DNA of 64,000 nt from Paractinoplanes deccanensis. Its GTDB lineage: Bacteria > Actinomycetota > Actinomycetes > Mycobacteriales > Micromonosporaceae. Of the stretch, positions 50,495 through 58,453 are shown piece after piece. How positions within the stretch are numbered: the first letter of the stretch is position 1; every line of letters starts with the position of its first letter. Both the position numbers and the translations under genes were made by a program. Location: positions 1-64,000 of the forward strand of contig NZ_BOMI01000014.1 of NCBI RefSeq assembly GCF_016862115.1, written 5' to 3'. The notes under the pieces were generated by a model. The model made no database searches. It worked only from the letters and a program-made list of their open reading frames with translations, and was not told the origin of the DNA.

Positions 50495-50686
50495 ATGCCA
50501 GAGACGAGGAACGTGGTGCTGGTCCACGGAGGGGGCGCCGGCGTTCCAGGCGTGGCGGACCCGGCCCGGTTGACACCTGGTCGCCACCGCAGACCTCGTC
50601 CGATCCGCAGATCTCGTCCGATCCGCAGATCTCGTCCGAACCGCAGCGAAGGAGGCAGCGCGATGAGCTGGCCGCCCACCTGGTGA
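50495..50686 (+). pseudogene. N-terminal remnant of an alpha/beta hydrolase
   Basis: Begins ATG 50495 'PETRNVVLVHGGGAG', the first strand and oxyanion loop of an alpha/beta hydrolase, then dissolves into a basic repeat-coded sequence ('RPIRRSRPIRRS') at the 18-bp tandem repeat. The remaining 250 or so residues of the fold are missing. It looks like a gene truncated by a deletion. Confidence 0.5.
50590..50646 (+). repeat. 18-bp tandem repeat, 3.2 copies
   Basis: Units of CAGAtCTCGTCCGATCCG start at 50590, 50608 and 50626, with single-base variants (ACC/ATC, GAT/GAA). Lies inside the hydrolase remnant and upstream of the LuxR-type gene. Confidence 0.85.
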
Positions 50687-50773
50687 AGCTCCCGTGGCCG
50701 AACGGCTGATGCCTGCGCAGCCCGCCGGCGTGACCATCTAGACCCACATGACTCAGAAATGAGGAGGTGGGCC

Positions 50774-51016
50774 GTGCAGCGCCGAGTTCCGTTGGGCGAC
50801 CGGAAGGTCGCCGGCGCCACCCTGACCGTCAGCACCATGGGCGGCTACAGCATCCACCTCGACGGCACCGACATCGGCTACGTCCACGCCGGCGCGGCCG
50901 ACGGCGACCAGTGGCACACCTACCGCCGCCACACCGGCCGGCCGGACGAATACCTGGGCCGCTTCGCCATGGAGGAGGCGGTGCGGCGCCTCACCGGAGC
51001 CCCCGGCCCGCGGTGA
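50774..51016 (+). CDS. Small hypothetical protein
   Basis: 80 residues from GTG 50774, chosen for GGAGG 7 bases upstream (ATG 50759 precedes that site). Beta-rich start ('ATLTVSTMGGYSIHLDGTDI') and charged tail with 'RPDEYLGRFAMEEAVRRL'. No family recognised. Confidence 0.55.
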   Translation: MQRRVPLGDRKVAGATLTVSTMGGYSIHLDGTDIGYVHAGAADGDQWHTYRRHTGRPDEYLGRFAMEEAVRRLTGAPGPR

Positions 51017-51147
51017 CAGCCGCGCCGGGGAGGCGGAACACTGGGCACGCCGCCACGCGAGCCCGCCGCGGCCGGGGCTTCGAGCAGGTCGAACAGCCGG
51101 GTCAGCGCGCCAGCCATCCAGATGCCTTCTGGCCGGGCTGTCAAGAT

Positions 51148-51507
51148 GTGGTGGTGGCTGATGCGGCGACCGTGCTGAGGCGGGAATTCGAGGCGGTGGA
51201 CGGCAGCTTCCTGCTCCAGCTGCGAACCGATCTCGTTTGGGATCGGGTGGCGTTCACGCGCCTGGAGCGGGCGATGCGCGCGGCCTGCGAACGACACGAG
51301 GGCCAGGACGGCTTGCCGCGCTGGATGGCCGAGGGGTTCTACGAGGTCTCTCACTTCGTGGCGGAGTGGACGGCACACCCGCACTTTCCTCGGCCGGAGC
51401 CCGCCGAGTACTACGAAAATTGCCTGGAGCGGTTGCGGGATCTGGCGGACTGGTTCTTCCGCGGGTTTCACGCCTACCAGGAGCCGCACGTATGGCCCGA
51501 TCTCTAG
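51148..51507 (+). CDS. Hypothetical helical protein
   Basis: 119 residues; three consecutive in-frame GTG codons (51148, 51151, 51154) could start it and the ribosome site is unclear. Acidic, aromatic-rich, helical: 'LQLRTDLVWDRVAFTRLERA', 'LPRWMAEGFYEVSHFVAEW', 'YENCLERLRDLADWFFRG'. The composition is clearly protein-like and similar sequences are common in actinomycetes; the function is unknown. Confidence 0.6.
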   Translation: MVVADAATVLRREFEAVDGSFLLQLRTDLVWDRVAFTRLERAMRAACERHEGQDGLPRWMAEGFYEVSHFVAEWTAHPHFPRPEPAEYYENCLERLRDLADWFFRGFHAYQEPHVWPDL

Positions 51508-51708
51508 ACATCTCTCGGGCCGGGGGTCTGGCACAGATCCACTGGAGGCTTGTGGGTGATCGCCGCGGCAGGTGGGTATCGGGTCTGCTGATCGCATGCG
51601 ATACGGCGATGGCGGCGGCGTTGACCAGGCAGAACGGGAACGCGAGAGCGGGTGGCCGGCCACCGCTCCCGGCTGATCGACAGCGCCCCGCTCGCAGCTG
51701 GCAGCGCG

Positions 51709-51872
51709 TCTACCAGCGACCAACCTACGGCCCGAGCTCAACCCGGTCGAGAAAGTCTGATCGACCCATGAAAGGCAGCCTGGCCAACTTCGCCGCTGCC
51801 GTGAAGAACCGCCTCAAACGCATGCAATACCGCACAGGTCTGATCGACGGCTACCTCACCGGAACAGGTCGT
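51709..51872 (+). pseudogene. IS630-family transposase C-terminal remnant
   Basis: 'PELNPVEKV' (about 51730-51756) is the motif with the third catalytic acid of IS630-type DDE transposases. A TGA takes the place of the following Trp codon, and one extra base (ACCcATG) shifts the frame; beyond it the sequence reads 'MKGSLANFAAAVKNRLKRMQ' and 'LIDGYLTGTG', the family's C-terminal end. No terminal inverted repeats or N-terminal part remain nearby. 51508-51708 and 51873-51966 hold nothing else I can recognise. Confidence 0.75.
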
Positions 51873-51966
51873 CTCCACCAGCACCAACCAGACCATGATC
51901 ATAAAGGGTGTTCAGTCCGCTGCTGGGCGGCGGCCGGCTGGATCGGCCGCCGCCCGGGGAGCTCGC

Positions 51967-52962
51967 CTAGAAGTCGTCGTCGAAGGTGACGGCTCCGGTC
52001 ACGCCTACCTGGTAGGCCGAGACTCGCCGTTCGAAGAAGTTCGACAGCTCCTGGACGTCCTGGAGCTCCATGAACGCGAACGGGTTCCGCGAGCCGTAGA
52101 GGGGCTCGATGCCCAGCACGGCGAGGCGGCGGTCGGCGACGTGCTGGAGGTATTCGCGCATGTCGGTGAGGGACATGCCGCTGACGCCCTGTTCGAGCAG
52201 GTCCTCGGCGAACTGGACCTCGCACTCGACGGCCTCGGCCAGCATGTCCCGCACCTGCTGTGCCATGTCGGCGTCGAACAGGCCGGGTTCCTCGGCGCGG
52301 ACCTGGTCGACCACGTCGAAGGCGAAGGCCATGTGCATGGACTCGTCGCGGAAGACCCAGTTGGTGCCGCTCGCCAGGCCGTGCAGCAGACCGCGGGAGC
52401 GCAGGTAGTAGACGTACGCGAAGGCGCCGTAGAAGAACAGGCCCTCGATGCACGCGGCGAAGCAGATCAGGTTGAGCAGGAACGCGCGCCGGTCGTCGCG
52501 CGTCCGCAGCGTGCGCAGCTCGAAGATCGAGTCGATCCATTTGAAGCAGAACTCGGCCTTGCGGGCGATCGACGGGATGTTCTCCACTGCCGAGAAGGCG
52601 GCCGCGCGCTCGTCGAGGTCGGGGACGTACGTGTCGAGCAGGTTGAGGTAGAACTGGACGTGCACGGCCTCCTCGAAGAGCTGCCGCGACAGGTAGAGCC
52701 GGCCCTCGGGCGAGTTGACGTGCTGGTAGAGGTTGAGCACCAGGTTGTTCGCCACGATGGTGTCGCCGGTGGCGAAGAAGGCGACCAGCCGCGACACCAG
52801 ATGCTGCTCGGCGGGTGACAGCTTGCCCAGGTCGGCGAGGTCGGAGTGCAGGTCGACCTCCTCGACGGTCCAGGTGTTCTTGATGGCGTCCTTGAAGCGG
52901 TCGAAGAAGTGCGGGTACTTCATCGGCCGCAGGGTCAGGTCCATTCCGGGATCGAGCAGCAT
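51967..52962 (-). CDS. nrdB: Class Ia ribonucleotide reductase beta subunit
   Basis: 331 residues; ATG shares a base with the nrdA stop (TAATG). Ferritin-like four-helix fold with the di-iron ligands D67 ('TGDTIVANN'), E98 and H101 ('FEEAVHVQFY'), E173 ('CIEGLFF'), E207 and H210 ('DESMH'). Tyr105, four residues after H101, is where the stable tyrosyl radical forms, so it is Tyr-type (not the Phe/Mn-Fe class Ic type). Provides the radical for nucleotide reduction. The C-terminal 'VTFDDDF' is the acidic tail that docks on NrdA. Confidence 0.95.
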   Translation of the reverse strand: MLLDPGMDLTLRPMKYPHFFDRFKDAIKNTWTVEEVDLHSDLADLGKLSPAEQHLVSRLVAFFATGDTIVANNLVLNLYQHVNSPEGRLYLSRQLFEEAVHVQFYLNLLDTYVPDLDERAAAFSAVENIPSIARKAEFCFKWIDSIFELRTLRTRDDRRAFLLNLICFAACIEGLFFYGAFAYVYYLRSRGLLHGLASGTNWVFRDESMHMAFAFDVVDQVRAEEPGLFDADMAQQVRDMLAEAVECEVQFAEDLLEQGVSGMSLTDMREYLQHVADRRLAVLGIEPLYGSRNPFAFMELQDVQELSNFFERRVSAYQVGVTGAVTFDDDF

Positions 52963-55271
52963 TACTGGCAGGCCTCGCAGGACTCGGGGTTCTCCAGGGA
53001 GCAGGCCTCGGCGGCGGCGGTGAGCACCGGCACGGTCGCCTGCTGGATGCGCGTCGCGGGGCGCGAGCGCAGGTAGTACGTGGTCTTCAGCCCGGATTTC
53101 CAGGCGTGCAGGTACATCGACGAGAGCTTGCCGATCGTCGGCGCGCTCAGGAACAGGTTGAGGGACTGCGACTGGTCGATGTACGGGGCGCGGGCGGCGG
53201 CCAGGTCGATGAGGGCACGCTGCGGGAGCTCCCAGGCCGTACGGAAGAGCTCGCGCACGTCCGCCGGCAGCTCGGCGATGCCCTGCACGGAACCCTCGGC
53301 CCGCTTGATCTGCTCGCGGATCGGGGCGGTCCACAGGCCGCGGGACTTCAGCTCGCGTACCAGATAGGTGTTGATCTGAAGGAACTCGCCGGACATCGTC
53401 TCGCGTTTGAAGAGGTTGGACACCTGCGGTTCGATGCACTCGTAGCAGCCGGCGACGGAGGCGATGGTGGCCGTCGGCGCGACCGCCACGAGCAGCGAGT
53501 TGCGCAGGCCGTGCTCGGCGACGCGCGCCCTCAGCTCGGCCCACCGTTCGGTCTGTGCGGGCGTCACACCCCACAGGTCCGGGTGCAGTTTGCCTTCCGC
53601 GGCGCGCGTTTCGGCGTACGACGGATGGGGTCCGGACTGCTCCGCGAGGGCGACCGAGGTCTCCAGCGCGGTCAACAGGATCTCCTCTTGTACGCGGGTG
53701 GACAGCTCCCGCGCCTCGGCGGAGTCGAACGGCAGCCGCAGCGTGAAGAACGCGTCCTGGAGGCCCATCAGCCCGAGCCCGACCGGGCGCCAGCGCGGGT
53801 TGGACGCGGCGGCCTGCGGCGACGGGTAGTAGTTGATGTCGATGACCCGGTCGAGGAAGACGACGGCCGTGCGCACGGTCTCGCGCAGCTTCGGCCAGTC
53901 CACTCCGGACGATGCCGTGACGTGGGCGGCGAGGTTGACCGATCCGAGGTTGCACACCGCCGTCTCGTCGTCGCTGTTGACCTCGAGGATCTCGGTGCAC
54001 AGGTTCGACAGGTGGATGGTGTTGCCGGGGCGGCCGGTCTGGTTCGACAGGGCGTTCGAGCGGTCCTTGAACGTCATCCAGCCGTTGCCCGTCTGCGCCA
54101 GGGTGCGCATCATCCGCCCGTACAGGTCCCGGGCCTTGACGCTTTTGACGGCCTTCTTCTCGGCGGCGCGGTAGGCCTCGTCGAACGCCTCGCCGTAGAG
54201 GTCGGGCAGGTCCGGCGCGTCGGTCGGGTCGATCAGCGACCAGTCGCCGTCGGACTCGACGCGGCGCATGAACTCGTCCGGGATCCAGTTGGCCAGGTTG
54301 AGGTTGTGGGTGCGGCGGGACTCCTCGCCGGTGTTGTCGCGCAGTTCGAGGAACTCCTCGACGTCCGGGTGCCACGGCTCCAGGTAGACGCAGGCCGCGC
54401 CCTTGCGCCGGCCGCCCTGGTTGACCGCGGCGACGCCGGCGTCGAGCGTCTTGAGGAACGGGACGATGCCGTTGGACTTGCCGTTGGTGCCCCGGATCAG
54501 CGCGCCCCGGCCGCGGATCCGCGTCCACGAGATGCCGATGCCGCCGGAGAACTTCGACAGCTTCGCGACCTGGTGGTAGCGCTCGTAGATGGAGTCGAGC
54601 TCGTCGCGCGGCGAGTCGACCAGGAAGCACGACGACATCTGGGTGTGCCGGGTGCCGGAGTTGAACAGCGTCGGCGAGCTCGGCAGGTAGGCCAGCGACG
54701 ACATGAGCCGGTAGAAGCCGATCGCCTCGGCCGGGTTCGCCGACAGTCCACAAGCGACGCGCAACAGCCAGTACTGCGGCGTCTCGACGACCTCGCGGGA
54801 GAGGGGATGCCGCAACAGGTAGCGGTCGGCGACCGTGCGCAGGCCGAAGTATTCGAAGTTGCGGTCCGCGTCCTCGTCGACGGCGTCGTCGAGCTTGCGG
54901 GCGTTGCGGGCGACGAACGCGGCCGTCGCGTCGCCGATCAGACCCTGCTGGTGCGCGTACCGGATGGACTGGCTGAAACTGGCGACGCCCTGATGGCGCA
55001 CCTCTTTCTCGACGAACGCGGCGAGCAGCCGGGCGGCGAGCCGGGAGTACTGCGGCTCCTCGCCGATCAGCTCCGCCGCCGTCTGGATCGACAGCTTGTC
55101 GAGCTCGGCCGTGGTGGCGCCGTCGTACAGCCCGCTGATCGTCTTGGTCGCCACCCGCAGTGGATCGACCTCGCTCAGATCGCCGGCGCGGCGCTCGACC
55201 GCCCGGACAATCTTGTTGACGTCGACCGTCTCCAGGTCGCCGTTGCGTTTGCGTACCCGCATGACCGTCAT
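52962..55271 (-). CDS. nrdA: Class I ribonucleotide reductase alpha subunit
   Basis: 769 residues from ATG 55271 (GAGGAGGGG upstream; ATG 55262 also possible). ATP-cone at about 1-90 ('VMRVRKRNGDLETVDVNKIV'), then the ten-stranded catalytic barrel. Active-site Cys residues appear in 'HTQMSSCFLVD', 'HLSNLCTEIL' and 'AVCNLGSVNL'; the radical-transfer Tyr pair in 'KTTYYLRSRPA'; and the C-terminal redox Cys pair in 'SCEACQ'. Converts ribonucleotides to deoxyribonucleotides with NrdB. Control appears twofold: a cobalamin riboswitch in the leader and NrdR boxes at the promoter. Confidence 0.95.
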   Translation of the reverse strand: MTVMRVRKRNGDLETVDVNKIVRAVERRAGDLSEVDPLRVATKTISGLYDGATTAELDKLSIQTAAELIGEEPQYSRLAARLLAAFVEKEVRHQGVASFSQSIRYAHQQGLIGDATAAFVARNARKLDDAVDEDADRNFEYFGLRTVADRYLLRHPLSREVVETPQYWLLRVACGLSANPAEAIGFYRLMSSLAYLPSSPTLFNSGTRHTQMSSCFLVDSPRDELDSIYERYHQVAKLSKFSGGIGISWTRIRGRGALIRGTNGKSNGIVPFLKTLDAGVAAVNQGGRRKGAACVYLEPWHPDVEEFLELRDNTGEESRRTHNLNLANWIPDEFMRRVESDGDWSLIDPTDAPDLPDLYGEAFDEAYRAAEKKAVKSVKARDLYGRMMRTLAQTGNGWMTFKDRSNALSNQTGRPGNTIHLSNLCTEILEVNSDDETAVCNLGSVNLAAHVTASSGVDWPKLRETVRTAVVFLDRVIDINYYPSPQAAASNPRWRPVGLGLMGLQDAFFTLRLPFDSAEARELSTRVQEEILLTALETSVALAEQSGPHPSYAETRAAEGKLHPDLWGVTPAQTERWAELRARVAEHGLRNSLLVAVAPTATIASVAGCYECIEPQVSNLFKRETMSGEFLQINTYLVRELKSRGLWTAPIREQIKRAEGSVQGIAELPADVRELFRTAWELPQRALIDLAAARAPYIDQSQSLNLFLSAPTIGKLSSMYLHAWKSGLKTTYYLRSRPATRIQQATVPVLTAAAEACSLENPESCEACQ

Positions 55272-55387
55272 GTCCCCTCCTCGTGACTCTTCCGGCCGGC
55301 CGAAAACGCGCAGGGGACAGCGGCACACGTCGGTGCCGGCCGTCCCACGCGGCCTTCGACCACCGCACCCCGGTCGGCGTGCGGCGC

Positions 55388-55574
55388 GCTGGCAGGTCTT
55401 CGGACTCGCGGGCGCCGTGCTCGTGCCTACTGGCCGTCGCTTCCCAGGCGCTCATCGCGCCCAGTGCTGTGTGACGGCGGTCGTTCCCACTCACCGCTGC
55501 GGGGCAGTCCCGGACTCGCACCGGGTTCCCTCTTGCCTCGGCCACGCCTGACGACGCGGCCGAACCAGCTGCGG
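55388..55574 (-). ncRNA. Cobalamin (AdoCbl) riboswitch in nrdAB leader
   Basis: On the minus strand the leader carries the class's conserved blocks in order: GAGGCAAGAGGGAACCCGGT, GCGAGTCCGGGACTGCCCCG, GCGGTGAGTGGGAACGAC, CAGCACTGGG, GGGAAGCGACGGCCAGTAG and GCGAGTCCGAAGACCTGCC. These are the regulatory-pocket strands of the B12 riboswitch. About 115 bases separate it from the nrdA start and hold G/C-rich inverted repeats that could act as terminator or ribosome-site sequestrator. B12 riboswitches on class Ia nrdAB are established in Streptomyces, where they turn the genes off when vitamin B12 supports the class II enzyme. Confidence 0.9.
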
Positions 55575-55577
55575 GAG

Positions 55578-55593
55578 ACACCATATATGGGTG
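55578..55593. promoter_or_regulatory. NrdR box 1
   Basis: ACACCATATATGGGTG, close to the NrdR consensus (ACACTATATATAGTGT pattern). It covers the predicted -10 TATATG of the nrdA promoter. Confidence 0.75.
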
Positions 55594-55610
55594 GCGGTGG
55601 AAGATGGCAA
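55582..55610 (-). promoter_or_regulatory. nrdAB promoter
   Basis: On the minus strand TTGCCA (55610-55605) and TATATG (55587-55582) are separated by 17 bases. Transcription would begin just ahead of the riboswitch. Confidence 0.7.
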
Positions 55611-55625
55611 CACCAGATGCTGTGT
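55610..55625. promoter_or_regulatory. NrdR box 2
   Basis: ACACCAGATGCTGTGT, centred exactly 32 bp (about three helical turns) from box 1, the spacing known for paired NrdR sites. It borders the -35 element. Confidence 0.75.
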
Positions 55626-55896
55626 CGGGCGTGTCGTCGCTGTGCTCTATCGTGTACCCCGTGCCGCATGATCAAAGCCCGCCGGGCGCCGTCCTGCACG
55701 CGTTCGGTGTGGACGGTCCCGCCCGCCCGTTGCCGGGCGGGCAGGGCTCCTCGTGGGCAGACCCTCGCCGTTGCGGCGGCGGCGGTCGCGCGCGCCCTGC
55801 TCTTCCGGATGGCCACGACGAACGAGCGCGTCCTCGCGACCGGCGACCCTGTGGACGTACGGGACGAGGTCGGGCGTTACGGCCGCGCGGCAGCCG
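55626..55896. other. 271-base region upstream of the nrd promoter
   Basis: Holds a possible 80-residue plus-strand frame (ATG 55668 to 55910) that is Arg/Ala-rich with no ribosome site and overlaps the VOC stop; I doubt it. A GC hairpin (CCCGCCCG/CGGGCGGG near 55721) lies inside. nrdR itself is not here. Confidence 0.5.
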
Positions 55897-56268
55897 CTAT
55901 CGGTCGATGACGCTCGTCAGGTTGACCATGTTGCCGTCCGGGTCGTGCACGTGGGCGACCCGGTGGCCCCACGGCATGTCGTTCGGCGGGCCCAGCACCC
56001 GCCCGCCGGCCGCCTCGACCCGCGGCAGCAGGCCGTCGATGTCGCCGACCTCGATGCTCAGCAGCGTTCGCGACGGCGCCGACAGGTCGGTGCCGGCCTC
56101 GCTGACGAGCCCGAACTCGGAGTCGCCGAGCTTGAGGCCGACGAAGAAGACCGGCCCGTCGGCCGGGAAGCGGGTGGTCTCGACGGCGCCGAGCAGCCCC
56201 TGGTAGAACGCGAGCTGCCGGTCGATCGCGGGCGTGCTGATGATCGCTTGAACGGTGGGCACGGACAT
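55897..56268 (-). CDS. VOC/glyoxalase-family protein
   Basis: 123 residues from ATG 56268 with AGGAGG upstream. Two VOC half-modules: 'VQAIISTPAIDRQLAFYQGL' and 'RVAHVHDPDGNMVNLTSVI'. Metal-site His/Glu positions look partly lost ('HVHDPDGNMVNLT'), so it may bind rather than convert its ligand. No antibiotic association is evident. The ECF sigma factor gene lies directly upstream and may drive it. Confidence 0.85.
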   Translation of the reverse strand: MSVPTVQAIISTPAIDRQLAFYQGLLGAVETTRFPADGPVFFVGLKLGDSEFGLVSEAGTDLSAPSRTLLSIEVGDIDGLLPRVEAAGGRVLGPPNDMPWGHRVAHVHDPDGNMVNLTSVIDR

Positions 56269-56323
56269 CCTCCTGGCCGATGGATTGCACAGTCGGAGGG
56301 GATACGGTCCGGCGCGCCGAAAC

Positions 56324-57265
56324 TCATCGGCCGACGATCGGGATCAGCCGGTCCGCGTCGAGGAACGTGCAGATCCCGGTGATCGAGCCACCGCACACGT
56401 CGAGGACCACCAGCCCGAACGGCACGTGCACGCCATCGGGGCCGGGACGTGTCTGCCAGAACGCCGGTGACCCGTTCGCCCGGACCGGCGTCAGCCGCGC
56501 GCCCGCACACGACGCCTCCGGATCGAGCAGCGCCCGGTGGATCTCGGCCCGGCCGTGCAGCCACCACGCGAACGGCGGCATCGACATCGTGGCGTCCTCG
56601 TGCACCAACGACACCAGCGTGGCGATGTCATGACTCTCGAACGCGGCGCAGTAGCGCTCGAGCAGATCCCGCTGGGCCGGATCGTCCGGCCGCCACGGGT
56701 CGCCGGGCGCGGGAGGGTTCGCCCGCAACGTCGCCCGAGCCCGCTGCAGCGCGCTGTTGGCCGACGCGGCAGTGGTCTCCAGCAGCCGGGCAACCTCCTC
56801 CGCCGTCCAGCACAGCACGTCACGCAGGATCAGCGCGGCCCGCTGCCGCGGCGGCAGGCGCTGCAAGGCGGCCACGAAAGCCAGCCGGACCGTCTCGCGC
56901 CGCACGACCACGTCCTCCGCCGGCAGCACCCGGCTGTCCGCGACGGGAAGAACCCACCGCCGCTCGTCCAGCGGGGCGCCGAGGTCGGCGCCGGCGTGAG
57001 CGGCCGGACCCAGATCCATGGCGAGGGCGCGCCGCCGCGCGGACCGCAGCAGGTCGAGACACACGTTGGTGGCGATCCGATACAGCCAGGTACGCACCGA
57101 CCCCCGCCCGGCGTCGTAACGGTCGAGGGACCGCCAGGCCCGGACCAGCGTTTCCTGCACGGCGTCCTCGGCCTCGAACCCCGAGCCGAGCATCCGATAG
57201 CAGTAGCCAGTCAGTTCCGTCCGGAACCGTTCCAGATCGGCGCCGGAGGCCGGTGAATCGAGCAT
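56324..57265 (-). CDS. ECF sigma factor with SnoaL-like C-terminus (SigG/ECF56-type)
   Basis: 313 residues from ATG 57265; ATG 57289 would add eight. Region 2 'LTGYCYRMLGSGFEAEDAVQ' and 'RAWRSLDRYDAGRGSVRTWL', region 4 'LPPRQRAALILRDVLCWTAE' with 'ASANSALQRARATL'. Residues about 200-313 ('RYCAAFESHDIATLVSLVHE', 'MSMPPFAWWLHGRAEI') form a SnoaL-like domain that replaces an anti-sigma factor. Differs from the ECF41 protein at 11-12 kb in lacking WLPEP, DGGGK and NPDKL. Upstream of the VOC gene. Confidence 0.9.
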   Translation of the reverse strand: MLDSPASGADLERFRTELTGYCYRMLGSGFEAEDAVQETLVRAWRSLDRYDAGRGSVRTWLYRIATNVCLDLLRSARRRALAMDLGPAAHAGADLGAPLDERRWVLPVADSRVLPAEDVVVRRETVRLAFVAALQRLPPRQRAALILRDVLCWTAEEVARLLETTAASANSALQRARATLRANPPAPGDPWRPDDPAQRDLLERYCAAFESHDIATLVSLVHEDATMSMPPFAWWLHGRAEIHRALLDPEASCAGARLTPVRANGSPAFWQTRPGPDGVHVPFGLVVLDVCGGSITGICTFLDADRLIPIVGR

Positions 57266-57357
57266 CCCACGACGGTACGCATTCAGCATCGGGGCGGTGA
57301 GCGTTGCCGGCTGTTCACCGGGTCGGCCCTTCACCGCTGCTTGATCATGCTGTTAGG

Positions 57358-57380
57358 TTGTTGCACATGTTTGGCAACAA
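57358..57380. promoter_or_regulatory. Inverted repeat at the start of the siderophore operon
   Basis: TTGTTGC, 9 bases, GCAACAA: a perfect 7-bp inverted repeat over the first ATG of the permease gene. A TTAGGTT (57353-57359), half of an IdeR/DmdR box, overlaps it, but no second half follows. Probably an operator for an unidentified regulator. Confidence 0.45.
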
Positions 57381-58452
57381 CCACCAGGGTGTGGCAGTGG
57401 CTGAGGTGTACGTGGCCCAGCGCCGCCGGACGACGCTCTGGGTGGTGGGTCTGGTCGCCGGGGTGGTGGCCACCGGGGTGATCGCGGTGGGGACCGGCGC
57501 GATCGGCATCGGGCCCGGGACGGTGGCGCGCATCCTCGGCCACCAGCTGCTGGGCTTCCCGTCCGAGGTGACGTGGACGCCGCCGCAGGAGGCGATCGTC
57601 TGGCAGGTGCGGCTGCCGCGCGTGCTGCTCGGCATGCTCGTGGGCGCCGGGCTCGCGGTCTGCGGCGTGGCCCTGCAGGCGATGGTCCGCAACGTGCTCG
57701 CCGACCCCTACCTGCTCGGCATCAACTCCGGCGCGTCCAGCGGGGCCGCGGCGGCCATCCTCTTCGGGGCGGGAGCGGGCTTCGGCCAGTACGCGCTGTC
57801 GGCCAGCGCGTTCCTCGGCGCGCTCGCCGCGTCGCTGCTCGTCTTCCTCGTCGCCCGCAGCGGCGGCCGGGTCACCTCGATGCGCCTGCTGCTGTCCGGC
57901 GTCGCCGTGGGCTACGCGCTCTACGCCCTCACCAGCTTCCTCATCTTCGCCTCCGGGTCGGCCGAGGGCTCCCGGTCGGTGATGTTCTGGCTGCTCGGCT
58001 CGCTCGGCCTGGCCCGCTGGGACGCGCTGCTCGCGGTCGCCGCGCTCGTCATCGGCGGCACCGCCGCGTACCTCACCGTCAGTGGCCGCCGGCTCGACGC
58101 GCTCGCCGTCGGCGACGAGACCGCGCACACGCTGGGGGTCTCGCCGGACCGGTTCCGGATGCGACTCCTCGTCGTGGTGTCGCTCTGCGTCGGGGTGCTC
58201 GTCTCGGCCGCCGGCAGCATCGGCTTCGTCGGCCTGGTCGTGCCGCACCTGGCCCGCCGCGTCGTCGGCGCCACCCACGCCCGGGTCGTGCCGGTGGCCG
58301 CGCTGCTCGGCGCGATCCTGCTGGTCTGGGCCGACGTGGTGGCCCGCGTGCTGCTCGCGCCGCAGGAGATCCCGATCGGCATCATCACCGCGCTGCTCGG
58401 CGCCCCGTTCCTGCTGATCCTGATTCGCCGCCTGCACGCAACCGGAGCCTGA
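57367..58452 (+). CDS. FecCD-type iron-siderophore ABC permease
   Basis: 361 residues from ATG 57367; GTG 57391 or 57397 would place the inverted repeat upstream of the coding region and may be the true start. Nine to ten membrane helices. 'RLPRVLLGMLVGAGLAVCGV' and 'NPLA'-like 'NVLADPYLLGINSGASSGAA' are the FecCD landmarks, with 'GFVGLVVPHLARRVVG' as the ATPase coupling loop. One polypeptide, so it forms a homodimer channel. The following genes give the binding protein and ATPase. Confidence 0.92.
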   Translation: MFGNNHQGVAVAEVYVAQRRRTTLWVVGLVAGVVATGVIAVGTGAIGIGPGTVARILGHQLLGFPSEVTWTPPQEAIVWQVRLPRVLLGMLVGAGLAVCGVALQAMVRNVLADPYLLGINSGASSGAAAAILFGAGAGFGQYALSASAFLGALAASLLVFLVARSGGRVTSMRLLLSGVAVGYALYALTSFLIFASGSAEGSRSVMFWLLGSLGLARWDALLAVAALVIGGTAAYLTVSGRRLDALAVGDETAHTLGVSPDRFRMRLLVVVSLCVGVLVSAAGSIGFVGLVVPHLARRVVGATHARVVPVAALLGAILLVWADVVARVLLAPQEIPIGIITALLGAPFLLILIRRLHATGA

Positions 58453-58453
58453 G

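Noticed and set aside
50420..50737. Longer N-terminus for the LuxR-type regulator (start at 50737)
   Set aside because: The added 106 residues are low-complexity, cross the tandem repeat and the hydrolase remnant, and a GTG with a good ribosome site directly precedes the ATPase domain.
51967..55584. A 1205-codon minus-strand frame suggesting an nrdA-nrdB fusion
   Set aside because: The upstream part is an out-of-phase shadow of nrdA. The true nrdA is in another frame and ends with TAATG at nrdB.
55668..55910. 80-residue plus-strand gene upstream of nrdAB
   Set aside because: Arg/Ala-rich, no ribosome site, includes a GC hairpin, and overlaps the VOC gene.
57353..57371. IdeR/DmdR iron box before the siderophore permease
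   Set aside because: Only the TTAGGTT half matches; the second half of the dyad is absent, so I report it only as a half site.
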